Shown: positions 21,566-33,791, counted from the first letter of the stretch. The stretch: 64,000 nucleotides of DNA from Sulfurirhabdus autotrophica (GCF_004346685.1 NZ_SMCO01000001.1:806001-870000); one strand, 5' to 3'. The notes: generated from the letters alone by a model not told the origin. Numbers and translations: made by a program.

Positions 21566-22195
21566 CTACGCCGATTCACCTTTCAATTCTTTACCTAACA
21601 GATATAGTTCGCTGCTTCGGTCACGCGATGCTTTTGGTTTACGTGTTTGAACTTGCTTGAAATTAGCGCGCATAGTTTGAACAAACTCCTCAAAACCTAC
21701 TCCCTGGAAAACTTTCGCCAGGAATACTCCTTCTGGCTTCAAGTAATTGACAGCAAAATCCATCGCAAGTTCAACCAGATGCATGCTTCTTGCCTGATCA
21801 GAGAGCCCTATGCCACTTATATTAGGCGACATATCAGAAATAACCAGATCAACCTGCTTGCCTTGCAGCGCATCAGCAAGTTGTGCCAGCACTGCATCCT
21901 CACGAAAATCACCCTGAATAAAAGTCACACCTGCAGGGGGCGACATTTCCAGAATATCCAGTGCGATCACTTTTCCGGATGATCCTACCTTTTGGGCGAC
22001 TACTTGCGACCACCCCCCCGGGGTAGCTCCCAAATCAACCACCACCATTCCAGAACGAAAAAGATTATCGCGCTCATCTATATCCAATAACTTGAAAGCG
22101 GCGCGCGAACGATACCCTTCCTGCTTTGCAAGCTTCACGTAGGGGTCATTAATATGCTCGCGCATCCATGCTTTACTGGTTTTGGTTCGTTTCAT
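21566..22195 (-). CDS. rlmE: 23S rRNA 2'-O-ribose U2552 methyltransferase
   Basis: RrmJ/FtsJ family, 209 residues; methylates U2552 in the A loop of 23S rRNA using S-adenosylmethionine. SAM loop: [15 protein letters not shown]; catalytic-core lysine and aspartate segments: [11 protein letters not shown] and [14 protein letters not shown]. It starts at ATG 22195, divergent from yhbY with 30 bases between, and lies upstream of ftsH as in most proteobacteria. Confidence 0.97.
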   Translation of the reverse strand: MKRTKTSKAWMREHINDPYVKLAKQEGYRSRAAFKLLDIDERDNLFRSGMVVVDLGATPGGWSQVVAQKVGSSGKVIALDILEMSPPAGVTFIQGDFREDAVLAQLADALQGKQVDLVISDMSPNISGIGLSDQARSMHLVELAMDFAVNYLKPEGVFLAKVFQGVGFEEFVQTMRANFKQVQTRKPKASRDRSSELYLLGKELKGESA

Positions 22196-22225
22196 CGGGT
22201 AGAATTCAGGATTTTTGAGGTTGCC

Positions 22226-22519
22226 ATGTTAACACTTACCCCCGCTCAGCGCCGTTTTTTACGTGCTCAGGCACACGCACTTAGTCCGGTCGTGATGATC
22301 GGCGATTCCGGGTTAACCGAATCAGTATTAAAAGAAACGGATAATAGCCTGAAAAGTCATGAACTGATCAAGATTAAAGTTGCCGGTGATGACAGGACTT
22401 TACGTGAAACCATACTTTCCGAAATCTGTACCAAACTAAATGCAGTTACTGTACAGCATATTGGGAAAACGTTGATCATTTATCGTCCTGCTGCAAAACC
22501 CAAACTGAAATTACCTTGA
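22226..22519 (+). CDS. yhbY: YhbY family RNA-binding (CRM domain) protein
   Basis: Small CRM-domain protein that binds pre-50S ribosomal particles. The whole 97 residues form one domain: [17 protein letters not shown], the GxxG-type loop region [12 protein letters not shown], and [13 protein letters not shown]. The start is ATG 22226, with TGAGG five bases upstream; the frame runs further back into rlmE without support. Confidence 0.95.
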   Translation: MLTLTPAQRRFLRAQAHALSPVVMIGDSGLTESVLKETDNSLKSHELIKIKVAGDDRTLRETILSEICTKLNAVTVQHIGKTLIIYRPAAKPKLKLP

Positions 22520-22972
22520 TCCAGCCTTGTGCTGGAAAATTAACCACAAACCGAGCAGACTTTCCACCAAATAAACAATGCTGGCAACACCATGCCATGT
22601 AGCAAATCTGCTTCGGAAAGCACTTTCCATCACTTCTCGCGGCATTGCTTGTGCCTTGAGACCTGCAATCACAGGCTGAATACCAAAATGACCTGCAATT
22701 GTCAGTGCCAGCATGGCCAGAACCAGCCAGAATACCTTTTGCTTAAGTGCAGCTACGCCCATTCTTGCCAAACGAAATATCAGCAAGTAAAAACCACATG
22801 CCATGCCGACATAAGCTATCAAGGTAAATAATTTCCCTGCCAGCATTCCAGCCAATGCTCTGTCGGATAAATTTGCAAATAGTGTCGGTGCGGCCATATA
22901 ACCTATGGCCCACAATCCGCCCACCCAAAGAGTGATAGCAAAAACAGCTAAATTATCAGCAAAGTTTTTCAG
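22511..22972 (-). CDS. DUF4149 membrane protein, probable CTG start
   Basis: Four-helix inner-membrane protein of unknown function. The first standard start codon is GTG 22924, but it falls in the middle of helix 1. The frame is open upstream to the greA stop and encodes (M)KNFADNLAVFAITLWVGG, a typical N-terminus for this family. No ATG, GTG or TTG occurs there. A CTG at 22972 lies six bases after AGGAA (22979-22983), so CTG initiation is my best reading, giving 153 residues. The ribosome site overlaps the greA stop codon, implying coupling. The 3' end overlaps convergent yhbY by nine bases. Confidence 0.8.
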   Translation of the reverse strand: MKNFADNLAVFAITLWVGGLWAIGYMAAPTLFANLSDRALAGMLAGKLFTLIAYVGMACGFYLLIFRLARMGVAALKQKVFWLVLAMLALTIAGHFGIQPVIAGLKAQAMPREVMESAFRSRFATWHGVASIVYLVESLLGLWLIFQHKAGSR

Positions 22973-22981
22973 GGTCAGTTC

Positions 22982-23458
22982 CTAGATATATTTTACGTCT
23001 AAAATTTCATATTCACGTATACCGCCTGGAGCCTGCACTTCAGCCACATCACCTGCATATTTACCGATAAGCGCGCGCGCAACGGGCGAACCAATGGATA
23101 TCTTCCCTTTTTTTATATCTGCTTCGTCATCACCCACAATTTGATAGGTCACTTTATCGCCAGATTCCAGATCTTCAAGATCAAGCGTAGCGCCAAATAC
23201 ACACCGCCCATCAACATCCAATTGCGTTGGATCAATAATTTGTGCATTGGACAACTTGCCTTCCACTTCAGCGATCCGACCTTCTACAAAGCTCTGACGT
23301 TCTTTGGCAGCGTCATATTCTGCATTCTCAGAAAGATCGCCATGAGAGCGTGCTTCAGCGATTGCGGCAATAACGCTCTGCCTTTCTACTGTTTTAAGTT
23401 GATGCAACTCAGCGCGCAGGGCCTCTGCGCCAACAACGGTTAAGGGAATCTTGTTCAT
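22982..23458 (-). CDS. greA: Transcription elongation factor GreA
   Basis: Stimulates RNA polymerase to cleave backtracked RNA. 158 residues: an N-terminal coiled coil (about 1-75), whose tip carries the acidic [13 protein letters not shown] motif, and a C-terminal FKBP-like domain with [15 protein letters not shown]. It starts at ATG 23458, downstream of carB as in many betaproteobacteria, but a terminator hairpin lies between them. Confidence 0.98.
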   Translation of the reverse strand: MNKIPLTVVGAEALRAELHQLKTVERQSVIAAIAEARSHGDLSENAEYDAAKERQSFVEGRIAEVEGKLSNAQIIDPTQLDVDGRCVFGATLDLEDLESGDKVTYQIVGDDEADIKKGKISIGSPVARALIGKYAGDVAEVQAPGGIREYEILDVKYI

Positions 23459-23484
23459 TTACAGTACTACTCCTTCAAAATGCA

Positions 23485-23534
23485 ATATAAAACGCCGGTA
23501 ACACAAATGATGAATCATTGCGTTACCGGCGTTT
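23485..23534 (-). terminator. Hairpin after carB
   Basis: On the minus strand: AAACGCCGGTAAC, a 19-base loop, GTTACCGGCGTTT, then TATATT. This 13-base perfect stem is between carB and greA; the U-tract is short, so termination may be partial. Confidence 0.75.
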
Positions 23535-23540
23535 CAATTA

Positions 23541-26500
23541 TTATACCAGGCGCTTATGCAAACCTTGTAGTTCGTATACCTGCAATTCTTCCATATGTTG
23601 CAAACCAATACAAGCCGCTCGCGCACCCGCCAATGTAGTGTAATACGCTATCTTGTTTTGCAGCGCGGCTCGCCGGATCTCATAAGAATCTTTCACGGCC
23701 TGTTTATCTTCTACCGTATTAACGATCAGACTAATCTCGCCATTTTTAATCATATCAACGATATGTGGGCGACCTTCAGCTACTTTGTTTACAGGCGTTA
23801 CCGCCAAACCTGCCTTAATCAACACGGCTGCAGTACCGCGAGTTGCATATAAGGTAAACCCAAGCCTCACCAATGTTTGTCCAATATCAATAGCCTTAGG
23901 CTTATCTGAGGGTTTAACACTGATAAATGCCTTGCCAGATGAAGGCAAACGCTCACCTGCGGCCAATTGTGATTTAACAAAAGCTTCTGCAAAAGTGGCA
24001 CCCACTCCCATCACTTCACCAGTAGACTTCATTTCAGGCCCTAGTATGGTATCAACACCAGGAAACTTGATGAATGGAAATACTGCTTCCTTTACTGAAT
24101 AATAGGGAGGAATGACTTCTTTTTCAACCCCTTGATTAGCCAAGGTATTTCCCACCATGCAGCGCGCTGCCACTTTTGCCAGTGGAACGCCTGTTGCTTT
24201 AGATACAAATGGAACGGTGCGTGATGCGCGTGGGTTGACTTCCAAAACGTAGACCGTATTATTCTGAATAGCAAACTGCACATTCATCAATCCTACAACC
24301 TGCAATGCTTTTGCCATCACAACAGTTTGTCGTTTCAGTTCAGCCTGAACTTCCGGGGATAAACTAAAAGGAGGAAGCGAACAGGCAGAATCACCGGAAT
24401 GCACACCTGCTTGTTCAATATGTTCCATGATACCGGCAACCAGCACGGATTCACCATCGCACACGGCATCCACGTCCACTTCTGTCGCATCATTCAGGAA
24501 ACGATCAAGTAGAACAGGAGAATCATTAGAAACTTTTACTGCCTCACGCATGTAACGTTCGAGATCTGATTGCTGATGAACGACTTCCATCGCGCGACCG
24601 CCCAGAACATAGCTAGGGCGCACTACCAATGGATAACCAATTTCTTCAGCTAGTCGAATTGCCTCTTCAGGTGCACGGGCAGTACGGTTTGGCGGTTGCA
24701 AAAGGCCTGTTTGCTGCAGCATCTTCTGGAAACGTTCGCGATCTTCAGCACAATCAATCATATCAGGCGTGGTACCAATAATGGGCACACCATTGGCTTC
24801 AAGGTCACGCGCTAATTTTAGTGGGGTCTGCCCACCATACTGAACAATCACGCCAAATGGTTTTTCTACAGCAACTATTTCCAGCACATCCTCAAGGGTT
24901 AACGGCTCAAAATACAATCTGTCCGAGGTATCATAATCTGTCGATACGGTTTCCGGATTACAATTAACCATAATGGTTTCATAACCGTCTTCACGCATTG
25001 AAAGGGCCGCATGTACGCAACAATAATCGAATTCAATACCCTGACCAATTCGGTTTGGACCGCCGCCCAGCACCATGATCTTTTTCTTATTTGTCGGCTG
25101 CGCCTCACACTCTTCTTCATAACTAGAATACATATAAGCTGTATCCGTTGAAAATTCCGCTGCACAGGTATCCACACGCTTGTATACCGGCCGCACTCCC
25201 AGCTCCCAGCGTTTTGCTCTAACTGCATGCTGATTTGTATTCAGTAGTTTGGCTAGTCGGCGATCAGAAAAACCGCTACGTTTCAGCTTTCGGAGTTCAT
25301 CTTTAGAAATCGTTTCCAGCTCTCTGCCAGACAAAGCCTGTTCACGTTTCACCAAATCTTCAAGCTGAGTCAGAAACCATGGGTCAATAAAGGTATAACT
25401 CTGAATTTCTTCAAAAGTCATGCCAATCCGGAACGCATCTGCAACATACCAGATGCGTTCCGGTCCCGGATTACCTAGTTCTTTAGCTATGACATCTCTT
25501 TCAGTGGTTTTTTCATCCAGCCCATCGTTACCCGTCTCGAGACCTCGTAACGCTTTTTGCAGAGATTCCTGAAAAGTCCGGCCAATGGCCATGACTTCAC
25601 CCACTGATTTCATCTGAGTGGTCAGCCTGTCATTGGCTTTGGGGAACTTTTCAAATGCAAAACGAGGGATTTTGGTGACCACATAATCGATACTTGGCTC
25701 AAATGATGCAGGTGTTTTGCCACCGGTAATATCGTTTTTTAATTCATCCAGGCTAAAGCCTACTGCGAGTTTCGCCGCGATTTTGGCTATCGGGAATCCT
25801 GTCGCTTTGGAAGCCAGTGCCGAAGAACGAGACACACGCGGATTCATTTCAATCAGCACCATTCGACCATCAGCCGGATTAATACCAAACTGGACATTTG
25901 AGCCACCGGTATCCACGCCAATTTCACGTAATACTGCGATGGAGGCATCCCGCATGATCTGATATTCGCGATCTGTCAGCGTCTGGGCTGGCGCTACGGT
26001 GATGGAATCACCAGTATGCACGCCCATCGGATCAAAATTCTCAATGGCACAAATAATAATACAGTTGTCGTGGCTGTCACGAACCACTTCCATTTCATAT
26101 TCTTTCCACCCGATCAGCGATTCTTCAATCAGCAGTTCGTGTGTGGGTGAAGCTTCCAGACCGCGTTCGCAGATAGTATTAAATTCTTCACGGTTGTAAG
26201 CAATACCGCCACCGCTCCCTCCCATCGTGAAAGAAGGACGGATGATCGTAGGAAAACCAACCATCGCCTGCACTTGCGTTGCTTCTTCCATGCTATGTGC
26301 AATCGCAGAGCGCGGGCTCGCCAGACCAATTTTAGTCATTGCCTGTTTGAACTTCTCACGATCTTCGGCTTTGTCGATGGCTTCACGGGAAGCACCGATC
26401 ATTTCCACGCCGAATTTCTCAAGGACACCATGCTTTGCCAGATCAAGTGCGCAATTAAGTGCAGTTTGCCCACCCATGGTCGGCAAAAGCGCATCGGGAC

Positions 26501-26744
26501 GCTCTTTCTCAATAATTTTCTCTACAATTTGCCAGGTAATCGGCTCAATGTAAGTAGCGTCTGCCATATCCGGGTCAGTCATGATCGTGGCTGGGTTAGA
26601 GTTCACCAGAATGACGCGATAGCCCTCTTCTCGCAACGCTTTGCAAGCTTGCGCTCCGGAGTAATCAAATTCGCACGCCTGCCCGATAACAATTGGACCG
26701 GCACCGATGATGAGAATGCTTTTTATATCAGTACGTTTTGGCAT
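23541..26744 (-). CDS. carB: Carbamoyl-phosphate synthase large subunit
   Basis: Makes carbamoyl phosphate for arginine and pyrimidine synthesis using ammonia from CarA. 1067 residues in the duplicated layout: two ATP-grasp halves (starts at [20 protein letters not shown] and [20 protein letters not shown]) and a C-terminal allosteric domain of the methylglyoxal-synthase fold (about 935-1067). It starts at ATG 26744. A gap of about 190 bases separates it from carA, with nothing recognisable inside. Confidence 0.98.
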   Translation of the reverse strand: MPKRTDIKSILIIGAGPIVIGQACEFDYSGAQACKALREEGYRVILVNSNPATIMTDPDMADATYIEPITWQIVEKIIEKERPDALLPTMGGQTALNCALDLAKHGVLEKFGVEMIGASREAIDKAEDREKFKQAMTKIGLASPRSAIAHSMEEATQVQAMVGFPTIIRPSFTMGGSGGGIAYNREEFNTICERGLEASPTHELLIEESLIGWKEYEMEVVRDSHDNCIIICAIENFDPMGVHTGDSITVAPAQTLTDREYQIMRDASIAVLREIGVDTGGSNVQFGINPADGRMVLIEMNPRVSRSSALASKATGFPIAKIAAKLAVGFSLDELKNDITGGKTPASFEPSIDYVVTKIPRFAFEKFPKANDRLTTQMKSVGEVMAIGRTFQESLQKALRGLETGNDGLDEKTTERDVIAKELGNPGPERIWYVADAFRIGMTFEEIQSYTFIDPWFLTQLEDLVKREQALSGRELETISKDELRKLKRSGFSDRRLAKLLNTNQHAVRAKRWELGVRPVYKRVDTCAAEFSTDTAYMYSSYEEECEAQPTNKKKIMVLGGGPNRIGQGIEFDYCCVHAALSMREDGYETIMVNCNPETVSTDYDTSDRLYFEPLTLEDVLEIVAVEKPFGVIVQYGGQTPLKLARDLEANGVPIIGTTPDMIDCAEDRERFQKMLQQTGLLQPPNRTARAPEEAIRLAEEIGYPLVVRPSYVLGGRAMEVVHQQSDLERYMREAVKVSNDSPVLLDRFLNDATEVDVDAVCDGESVLVAGIMEHIEQAGVHSGDSACSLPPFSLSPEVQAELKRQTVVMAKALQVVGLMNVQFAIQNNTVYVLEVNPRASRTVPFVSKATGVPLAKVAARCMVGNTLANQGVEKEVIPPYYSVKEAVFPFIKFPGVDTILGPEMKSTGEVMGVGATFAEAFVKSQLAAGERLPSSGKAFISVKPSDKPKAIDIGQTLVRLGFTLYATRGTAAVLIKAGLAVTPVNKVAEGRPHIVDMIKNGEISLIVNTVEDKQAVKDSYEIRRAALQNKIAYYTTLAGARAACIGLQHMEELQVYELQGLHKRLV

Positions 26745-26934
26745 ATTTAGTAACTTTTCACCGCTGGAACACAGGGGTTCAGTAGGTCATTTCAGAACTG
26801 ACAAAATGAGTTTTGCGGCTTTTCTACCGCTGTTCCGGCCTTCAATACTCACTATGCCTCTGTGTTGAATAAAACTTAATTTGAATTTCATCAACTCGTG
26901 TGGTGTTAACGCAGTTTTTAATCGCAGGAACGCG

Positions 26935-28068
26935 TTACACCTTCGCCTGACGCATCATTGTTATGAAACGATCAAACAAATAGCTTACATCTCTTGGACC
27001 TGGACTGGCTTCAGGATGCCCCTGAAAACTGAACGCAGGTTTGTCTGTTCTGGCGATTCCTTGCAAGCTTCCATCAAACAGGGAAACATGGGTAGAACAC
27101 ATGTTAGCCGGCATAGTTGACGCATCCACCGAGAAACCATGATTCTGACTGGTAATCATTACCCGCTTGCTTTCGAGATCCTGAACAGGGTGATTTGCGC
27201 CATGGTGGCCAAATTTCATTTTCATGGTCTTGGCACCGCTGGCAAGCGCCAGCAATTGATGCCCCAGGCAAATACCAAACATTGGAATCCCGCTTTCAAG
27301 CAGTTCCTGAATCGCTTTTATGGCGTAATCACATGGCTCAGGATCACCGGGACCATTAGAGAGAAAAATACCATCTGGCTTCAGTGCAAGCACCTCTTTA
27401 GCCGTACTTTGTGCCGGCAACACGGTTACTTTACATCCGCGGTCAGCAATCATGCGCAGAATATTTCGCTTGATACCGTAATCAAAGGCAACAACATGAA
27501 ACTCAGCATTGACGGGTTGATTAAAGCCCTTGCCAAGGGACCACTCACCTTGCTCCCAGACATACGGTTTGTCGCAGCTCACCACCTTGGCCAAATCCAT
27601 TCCCGCTAATCCAGGGAAAGCATTTGCCTGTTTAAGCGCTTCAGCTTCATTTATGTCGCCTGCCATGATACAGCCACTTTGCGCACCCTTCTCGCGCAGC
27701 AACCTGGTCAGCTTGCGTGTATCAATATCGGCTATGGCGACTACATTTTGCGACTTAAGAAAATCGGATAACTCTTGTTCTTTACGGAAATTACTGGAAG
27801 CAATAGGCAGGTCTCTGATGACAAGACCACTTGCGAAAATCTTATTGGATTCATCGTCTTCAGCGTTCACCCCGACATTACCAATATGGGGGTAAGTCAG
27901 CGTAACGATTTGCTTGCAATAGGAAGGGTCAGTCAGTATTTCCTGATAGCCGGTAAGTGCGGTATTGAAAACCACTTCACCTACTGTAGAACCCTCAGCA
28001 CCAATGGAAACACCCCGGAACACAGTACCATCTGCGAGAACGAGAACAGCAGGTTTTTGATGCGGCAC
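26935..28068 (-). CDS. carA: Carbamoyl-phosphate synthase small subunit
   Basis: Glutamine amidotransferase subunit that feeds ammonia to CarB. 377 residues: an N-terminal CPSase domain (to about 180) and a class I amidotransferase domain with the nucleophile C267 in MFGICLGHQ and the catalytic His-x-Glu in [10 protein letters not shown]. The start is GTG 28068 ([11 protein letters not shown]), supported by AGGAG nine bases upstream. Confidence 0.98.
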   Translation of the reverse strand: MPHQKPAVLVLADGTVFRGVSIGAEGSTVGEVVFNTALTGYQEILTDPSYCKQIVTLTYPHIGNVGVNAEDDESNKIFASGLVIRDLPIASSNFRKEQELSDFLKSQNVVAIADIDTRKLTRLLREKGAQSGCIMAGDINEAEALKQANAFPGLAGMDLAKVVSCDKPYVWEQGEWSLGKGFNQPVNAEFHVVAFDYGIKRNILRMIADRGCKVTVLPAQSTAKEVLALKPDGIFLSNGPGDPEPCDYAIKAIQELLESGIPMFGICLGHQLLALASGAKTMKMKFGHHGANHPVQDLESKRVMITSQNHGFSVDASTMPANMCSTHVSLFDGSLQGIARTDKPAFSFQGHPEASPGPRDVSYLFDRFITMMRQAKV

Positions 28069-28103
28069 CGAAATAAGCTCCTAAAGACGTGGCTTGTGAA
28101 CAT

Positions 28104-28138
28104 ACAAAGAAGCGGGACAGGCTTATCACCCATCCCGC
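28104..28138 (-). terminator. Possible terminator between dapB and carA
   Basis: On the minus strand: GCGGGA, a 15-base loop that can pair further (GG/CC), TCCCGC, then TTCTTTG. The weak U-tract makes the call uncertain; it might instead be part of a carA leader. Confidence 0.45.
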
Positions 28139-28180
28139 CCCCAGAATTGCCGACAATTATACTAAAATATTACACTTCTA

Positions 28181-28993
<813 letters not shown>

Positions 28994-29464
28994 TTACAAT
29001 CCAATTTTTTCAAGCATTCTGCCAAAAAAACCTTTTTCTTCTTTTTCAACTTTGGCGCCATCATTTTTTTGATCCGCCTTCACGTTCTGCTGAGCCTCAT
29101 CTGGTTTGGCCGATGCATTTTCCGCTGCCTTTGTATCTTCCGACGTAGCTGCTGCCACATCGCCTTCCAGACGTTTCAACAGGTCTCCTTCAAATACTAC
29201 AGTTAACTTGCGTTGCTCCAGCAGTTTTCCACCTTTTTTCAAAAGATATACGTAGTCCCATCGGTCTGCATGGAAAGCATCCGTAATCAACGGGGTACCG
29301 AGAACAAATTTTGTCTGCGACTTGGTCATACCCGGTTTAAGCTTGGATACCATTTCCTGCGTAACAACGTTACCCTGCTGAATATCAATTTTGTAAGGTG
29401 ATATTGTAGGGACATAGGAGCAAGAAGCCAGCAGCAACACCAAGGGAATAATTATTTTGTACAT
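28994..29464 (-). CDS. bamE: Outer membrane assembly lipoprotein BamE
   Basis: Small lipoprotein of the BAM complex that inserts beta-barrel proteins. The signal peptide ends at a lipobox LLASC with C15 as the lipidated residue. The SmpA/OmlA core spans about 30-100 (KLKPGMTKSQTKFVLGTPLI, then DRWDYVYLL). After residue 105 comes a low-complexity Ala/Lys/Glu tail ending GFFGRMLEKIGL, longer than in E. coli. It is divergent from fur, a widely conserved arrangement. Confidence 0.95.
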   Translation of the reverse strand: MYKIIIPLVLLLASCSYVPTISPYKIDIQQGNVVTQEMVSKLKPGMTKSQTKFVLGTPLITDAFHADRWDYVYLLKKGGKLLEQRKLTVVFEGDLLKRLEGDVAAATSEDTKAAENASAKPDEAQQNVKADQKNDGAKVEKEEKGFFGRMLEKIGL

Positions 29465-29546
29465 ACGTTAACGTCGATGTGTTTTGCAAAGATTTAAAAA
29501 GGCTATATCATACCTCAGAATTGACTAACTCAGGCATCACAAAATT

Positions 29547-29981
29547 ATGAGCGATTCCACTGACCTTAAAAACATTGGCCTTAAGGCAACCTTACCCAGA
29601 TTAAAAATTCTCAACTTGTTTGAAAACAGCTCGGTTCGCCACATGGCGGCTGAAGATGTTTACAAGCAACTGATTGCTGATGGCGAAGATGTGGGCCTGG
29701 CAACTGTTTACCGGGTATTAACCCAGTTTGAACAAGCCGGCTTACTGATGCGCCACCATTTTGAAAGTGACAAAGCCGTTTATGAGCTTAACCAGGGCGG
29801 CCACCATGACCATCTGGTTTGCTTGCAATGCAACCGGGTAGAAGAATTTTTTGATGAAGAGATCGAGCGCCGTCAAAAGAAAATCGCCCAAGACAGAGGA
29901 TTTGCAATTCACGATCACTCTCTGTACTTATACGCTGATTGCACCAAGGAAGCTTGCCCGCACAAGGTAAAAGCCAAGTAA
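29547..29981 (+). CDS. fur: Ferric uptake regulator Fur
   Basis: Iron-responsive repressor, 144 residues. N-terminal winged helix (about 1-83), with the recognition segment VGLATVYRVLTQFEQAGLL. The C-terminal dimerisation part carries the metal ligands HHDHLVCLQC (residues 86-95) and a second cysteine pair C132/C137. The start is ATG 29547. I see no convincing 19-base Fur box in the short bamE-fur gap. Confidence 0.97.
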   Translation: MSDSTDLKNIGLKATLPRLKILNLFENSSVRHMAAEDVYKQLIADGEDVGLATVYRVLTQFEQAGLLMRHHFESDKAVYELNQGGHHDHLVCLQCNRVEEFFDEEIERRQKKIAQDRGFAIHDHSLYLYADCTKEACPHKVKAK

Positions 29982-30025
29982 GACCATCTGCAAGCACAGC
30001 GATAACAAAGCGACGGATTTAAATC

Positions 30026-30071
30026 AAATCAGGTGAAAATCGGACCAATCAACCTGCTTTCCACCTGATTT
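30026..30071. terminator. Hairpin between convergent fur and recN
   Basis: AAATCAGGTG (30026-30035) pairs with CACCTGATTT (30062-30071) across a 26-base loop. The position between two converging genes fits a shared terminator, but the loop is long and the U-tract short. Confidence 0.45.
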
Positions 30072-30091
30072 ATTGCGCTCTCCGCTGAACG

Positions 30092-31753
30092 CTAGGCTTC
30101 AAACCCCAGCATTTCTTCTGCATGTTTGCGGGTTGTCTGGGTAATATCTACTCCACCCAACATCCGCGCAATTTCATCGATGCGACTCGACTTCTCCAGT
30201 ACGGAAATCTGACTGACCACCGTATCGCTGCGCACTGTTTTTGCTACCTGCCAGTGATTCTGTCCTAATGCCGCCACTTGAGGTAAATGTGTAATACACA
30301 GCACCTGCCGCTCATCACCCAGTTTTCTCAACATTTGTCCGACAATTTCCGCCACACCACCGCCAATCCCCACATCCACTTCATCAAAAATTAAAGTCGG
30401 TACTTTGGAAATTTTGCTGGTAATGACTTGTATTGCCAGACTGATACGGGAAAGCTCGCCCCCTGAAGCCACTTTTGCCAATGGTTTGGGTGTGACACCC
30501 CCATGAGAGGAGACCAAAAACTCGATCTGCTCTAGTCCATAAGCACTGCCTTCAGGCAGCTCTGGCAAACCTACTTCAAACTGACCACCTGCCATTGCAA
30601 GGCTTTGCATTGAAGCGCTGACTTTTTGCGACAACGTTTTAGCAGCGGTTTGTCTGCCAGCACTTAATTTTTTCGCCTTTGCCAGATATTCCGTCTGCGC
30701 TTCTGTCTCTTTCTGCTGCAAATTACCACTTTCGCCTGCACCCCCTAACGCATCCAGGCGACTTTGCCATTGATTGAGCAACTCGGGTAACTGATCTGGT
30801 GTTGTTCGATACTTGCGTGCGATGGAATGCACTTCATCCAACCGTTGTTCTGCTGTGCGCAATCTTTCCGGATCCAGATCCAGGCGCTGCAAATAATGCC
30901 TTAAACTGTATACTGCTTCTTGCAACTGGATTTCAGCAGGCTCAAGCACATCTAAAGTTTCTTTCAAACTGGCATCAAATTCCTGCAAGTGCTTTAAACG
31001 CGAAGCTAAAGCACTAATCTGGGGCAAGCAGGCAGATTCGCCTTCGGAAAGCAATTCCAGCCCGAACTGAGCACCTTCCATTAAACTTGCTGAATTGGAT
31101 AAGCGAGCATGCTCTGCCAACAACTCTTCCCATTCTACAAGAGAAAAACTCAGGCCTTTGACTTCACGTACTTGCCATTCAAGCTGTTCTCGTTCCTGAG
31201 CATGCGCTTCTGTGTCTTTTTCCCACTCCAGACGACTTTTACGCAGTTCCTGCCAGCGCCGATAGGCTTCTGTCACTTCTCCACACAAACCGCGCAACCC
31301 AGCGTAACCGTCGAGCAATTCCCGCTGAGCATTTTGCCTGAGCAAAGACTGGTGTGCATGCTGACCGTGAATATCTACCAGCCACTCCCCAGCATCTCTC
31401 AATTGCTGCTGCGTAGCTTGCCGGCCATTAATAAAACCCCGCGAACGACCATTCGCATCGATTATTCTGCGCATCAGACACACATCCGGGTCGCCTGCCA
31501 GATCATTTTCTTCCAGCCAGCGCTTCAACTCAGGTAATGCTTGTATATCAAACTCTGCAATCAGTTCCGCGCGTTCGCAGCCGGCACGAACAACCCCGCT
31601 ATCGCCGCGCTCACCCAGCACAAGAGCAAGAGCATCGATCAATATGGACTTCCCTGCTCCTGTTTCACCGGTTAATACGGTAAAACCGGCAGTAAATTCC
31701 AGATCCAGCTTATCTACAATGACGAAATCACGAACACTTAAGTTGAGCAACAT
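30092..31753 (-). CDS. recN: DNA repair protein RecN
   Basis: SMC-like ATPase of double-strand break repair, 553 residues. Walker A GETGAGKSILIDAL (about 30-43), long coiled-coil centre (about 150-370), ABC signature VASGGELSRISLAIQ, Walker B LIFDEVDVGIGG. It starts at ATG 31753, one base after the nadK stop, so the two are cotranscribed. Confidence 0.97.
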   Translation of the reverse strand: MLLNLSVRDFVIVDKLDLEFTAGFTVLTGETGAGKSILIDALALVLGERGDSGVVRAGCERAELIAEFDIQALPELKRWLEENDLAGDPDVCLMRRIIDANGRSRGFINGRQATQQQLRDAGEWLVDIHGQHAHQSLLRQNAQRELLDGYAGLRGLCGEVTEAYRRWQELRKSRLEWEKDTEAHAQEREQLEWQVREVKGLSFSLVEWEELLAEHARLSNSASLMEGAQFGLELLSEGESACLPQISALASRLKHLQEFDASLKETLDVLEPAEIQLQEAVYSLRHYLQRLDLDPERLRTAEQRLDEVHSIARKYRTTPDQLPELLNQWQSRLDALGGAGESGNLQQKETEAQTEYLAKAKKLSAGRQTAAKTLSQKVSASMQSLAMAGGQFEVGLPELPEGSAYGLEQIEFLVSSHGGVTPKPLAKVASGGELSRISLAIQVITSKISKVPTLIFDEVDVGIGGGVAEIVGQMLRKLGDERQVLCITHLPQVAALGQNHWQVAKTVRSDTVVSQISVLEKSSRIDEIARMLGGVDITQTTRKHAEEMLGFEA

Positions 31754-31754
31754 T

Positions 31755-32627
31755 TTAGAGTTTCTCGCCCCAATGCAATTTTTGCCTCAACATGTCGTAA
31801 TAACTGTGACCAACAGGGTGCAGCAGCCGGACAGCATTTTCAGCACGTCGCACAATCACCTTATCGCCCACGATCAGGTCAAAATGTCGCTGCCCGTCAA
31901 AATGAGCGCGTGCGTCGCTTGCATAGGTAATAGTGATCTCAACTACAGAGTGGCTATTTACTGCAATCGGTCGCGCAGATAGCGTGTGCGGGCAAACAGG
32001 GACAAGGGCAATCGCTTCAAGGGTTGGGTGCAACAGGGGGCCGCCAGCAGAAAGTGCATAGGCGGTTGAGCCTGTTGGCGTGGCCACTACCAGACCGTCT
32101 GCACGTTGGCTGTTTACAAACTCGTTATCGATGGATACTTCTATCTCAATCAGGCGACCGGTATTGCCTTTACCAACAACCACATCGTTAAAAGCACAGG
32201 CGGAGAAAACTTTTTCACCCTCGCGCCATATTTCAGCATTCAGCAGAATCCGGTCTTCAGCGCTATATTCCCCGTTCAACATTTCTGCAACGGTATCAAA
32301 CATGGTATCGATGGAAACGTCGGTAAGAAATCCCAGCCTGCCCTGATTCACACCAATGAGCGGCACTTTAAATCCGACCAGTGTGCGGGCAATGTTCAGC
32401 ATCGTGCCATCCCCTCCCATAACAACGGCCACATCCGCCACACCACCAATATCGGAAAGGTTTGCCATGAGAAAGTTTGACGTGCCGATAAGTTCAGCGG
32501 TCTGCCTGGCCACTAGCACAGCATACTCGCGTTCAACCAGAAATTGCGCGAGCCGCAACAACGGTTCGCTGATTTCAGGGCTATTATATTTACCGATTAA
32601 CGCTATTGTTTTAAATGGTTGGGTCAT
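31755..32627 (-). CDS. nadK: NAD kinase
   Basis: Phosphorylates NAD to NADP. 290 residues; the catalytic GGDGT is at residues 71-75, followed by GVNQGRLGFLTD and the NAD-binding TPTGSTAYALSAGGPLLHP. It is divergent from hrcA and upstream of recN. Confidence 0.97.
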   Translation of the reverse strand: MTQPFKTIALIGKYNSPEISEPLLRLAQFLVEREYAVLVARQTAELIGTSNFLMANLSDIGGVADVAVVMGGDGTMLNIARTLVGFKVPLIGVNQGRLGFLTDVSIDTMFDTVAEMLNGEYSAEDRILLNAEIWREGEKVFSACAFNDVVVGKGNTGRLIEIEVSIDNEFVNSQRADGLVVATPTGSTAYALSAGGPLLHPTLEAIALVPVCPHTLSARPIAVNSHSVVEITITYASDARAHFDGQRHFDLIVGDKVIVRRAENAVRLLHPVGHSYYDMLRQKLHWGEKL

Positions 32628-32701
32628 AGGTTTTGAATTATAACGCTAGCGATCCGATTTGACACGTTATGGATTTAAGCAATTTTGTGTAAAATGGACT
32701 C

Positions 32702-33721
32702 ATGCTAAATTCTCGCGCACAACTTTTACTCAAAACGCTGGTTGAACGCTACATAAATGAAGGCCAGCCTATTGGCTCGCGCACGCTTTCCAAATTTTCA
32801 GGTCTGGACTTGAGTCCAGCCAGTATCCGCAATGTGATGGCTGACCTGGAAGAATCTGGGCTCATTATCAGTCCACATACTTCTTCCGGGCGCATTCCTA
32901 CCTCCCGGGGCTATCGTTTTTTTGTTGATACACTACTCACGATAAAACCGCTAGGCGCAGGGGAAATTCATCAGCTTGAGAATAAGCTGCATCCAGACGA
33001 TCCGCAAAGATTAGCCGCCTCTGCCTCTCAACTTCTTTCCCAACTTACCCAGTTTGCCGGTGTCGTCATGACACCCAAACGGCGCAGCGCCGCTTTTCGC
33101 CAGCTGGAATTTTTGACGCTCTCTGAGAAACGCATCCTTCTGATCATTGTAACGGCAGAAGGGGAAGTGCAAAACCGCATTATTTGCACAGATAAATCCT
33201 ATAGCTCATCAGAACTCACCCAGGCTGCCAATTTTTTCAACCAGAATTATTCAGGACTGACGTTCACAGAAGTACGCGCAAAAATTCAAACAGAACTGAA
33301 GCAATTGCACCATAACATGACCCATTTGATGAACGCAGCGCTTGAAGCCGGCAGTGAGGCGCTCAGTGAAACCCAGGATAACTGTGTTATTTCTGGTGAA
33401 CGCAATTTGCTGAACGTGCACGATCTTTCTTCCGACATGGCCAGCGTCAGAAAGCTATTTGATGTATTTGAGCAAAAAACCGCATTACTGCAACTACTTG
33501 ATCGCAGCCAGCAGGCTAATGGGGTGCAGATATTTATTGGCGGTGAATCCGGGTTAACACCATTGGATGAATGCAGCGTCGTCACGGCTCCATACGAAGT
33601 GGATGGCAAAATTGTTGGAACTGTTGGCGTTGTCGGACCTACACGTATGGCCTATGAGCGTGTTATTCCGATTGTGGACATTACGGCAAAGCTCCTGACC
33701 AGCGCCCTTTCATTCCAATAA
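32702..33721 (+). CDS. hrcA: Heat-inducible transcription repressor HrcA
   Basis: Represses class I heat-shock operons by binding CIRCE elements. 339 residues: N-terminal winged helix ([19 protein letters not shown]), then the GAF-like core and insert, ending in [18 protein letters not shown]. It starts at ATG 32702. I found no CIRCE site before grpE-dnaK here, so its targets in this genome (probably groESL) lie elsewhere. Confidence 0.97.
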   Translation: MLNSRAQLLLKTLVERYINEGQPIGSRTLSKFSGLDLSPASIRNVMADLEESGLIISPHTSSGRIPTSRGYRFFVDTLLTIKPLGAGEIHQLENKLHPDDPQRLAASASQLLSQLTQFAGVVMTPKRRSAAFRQLEFLTLSEKRILLIIVTAEGEVQNRIICTDKSYSSSELTQAANFFNQNYSGLTFTEVRAKIQTELKQLHHNMTHLMNAALEAGSEALSETQDNCVISGERNLLNVHDLSSDMASVRKLFDVFEQKTALLQLLDRSQQANGVQIFIGGESGLTPLDECSVVTAPYEVDGKIVGTVGVVGPTRMAYERVIPIVDITAKLLTSALSFQ

Positions 33722-33791
33722 TCCAATTTTTATGTTTGTTTAGCACTACATAACTCACATTCCAAAAGGCTTGCTTACAACAACTATCCAA

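Noticed and set aside
26274-26750. 158-codon frame antisense to the carB start
   Set aside because: Lies wholly over the conserved first ATP-grasp segment of carB; no independent coding signal.
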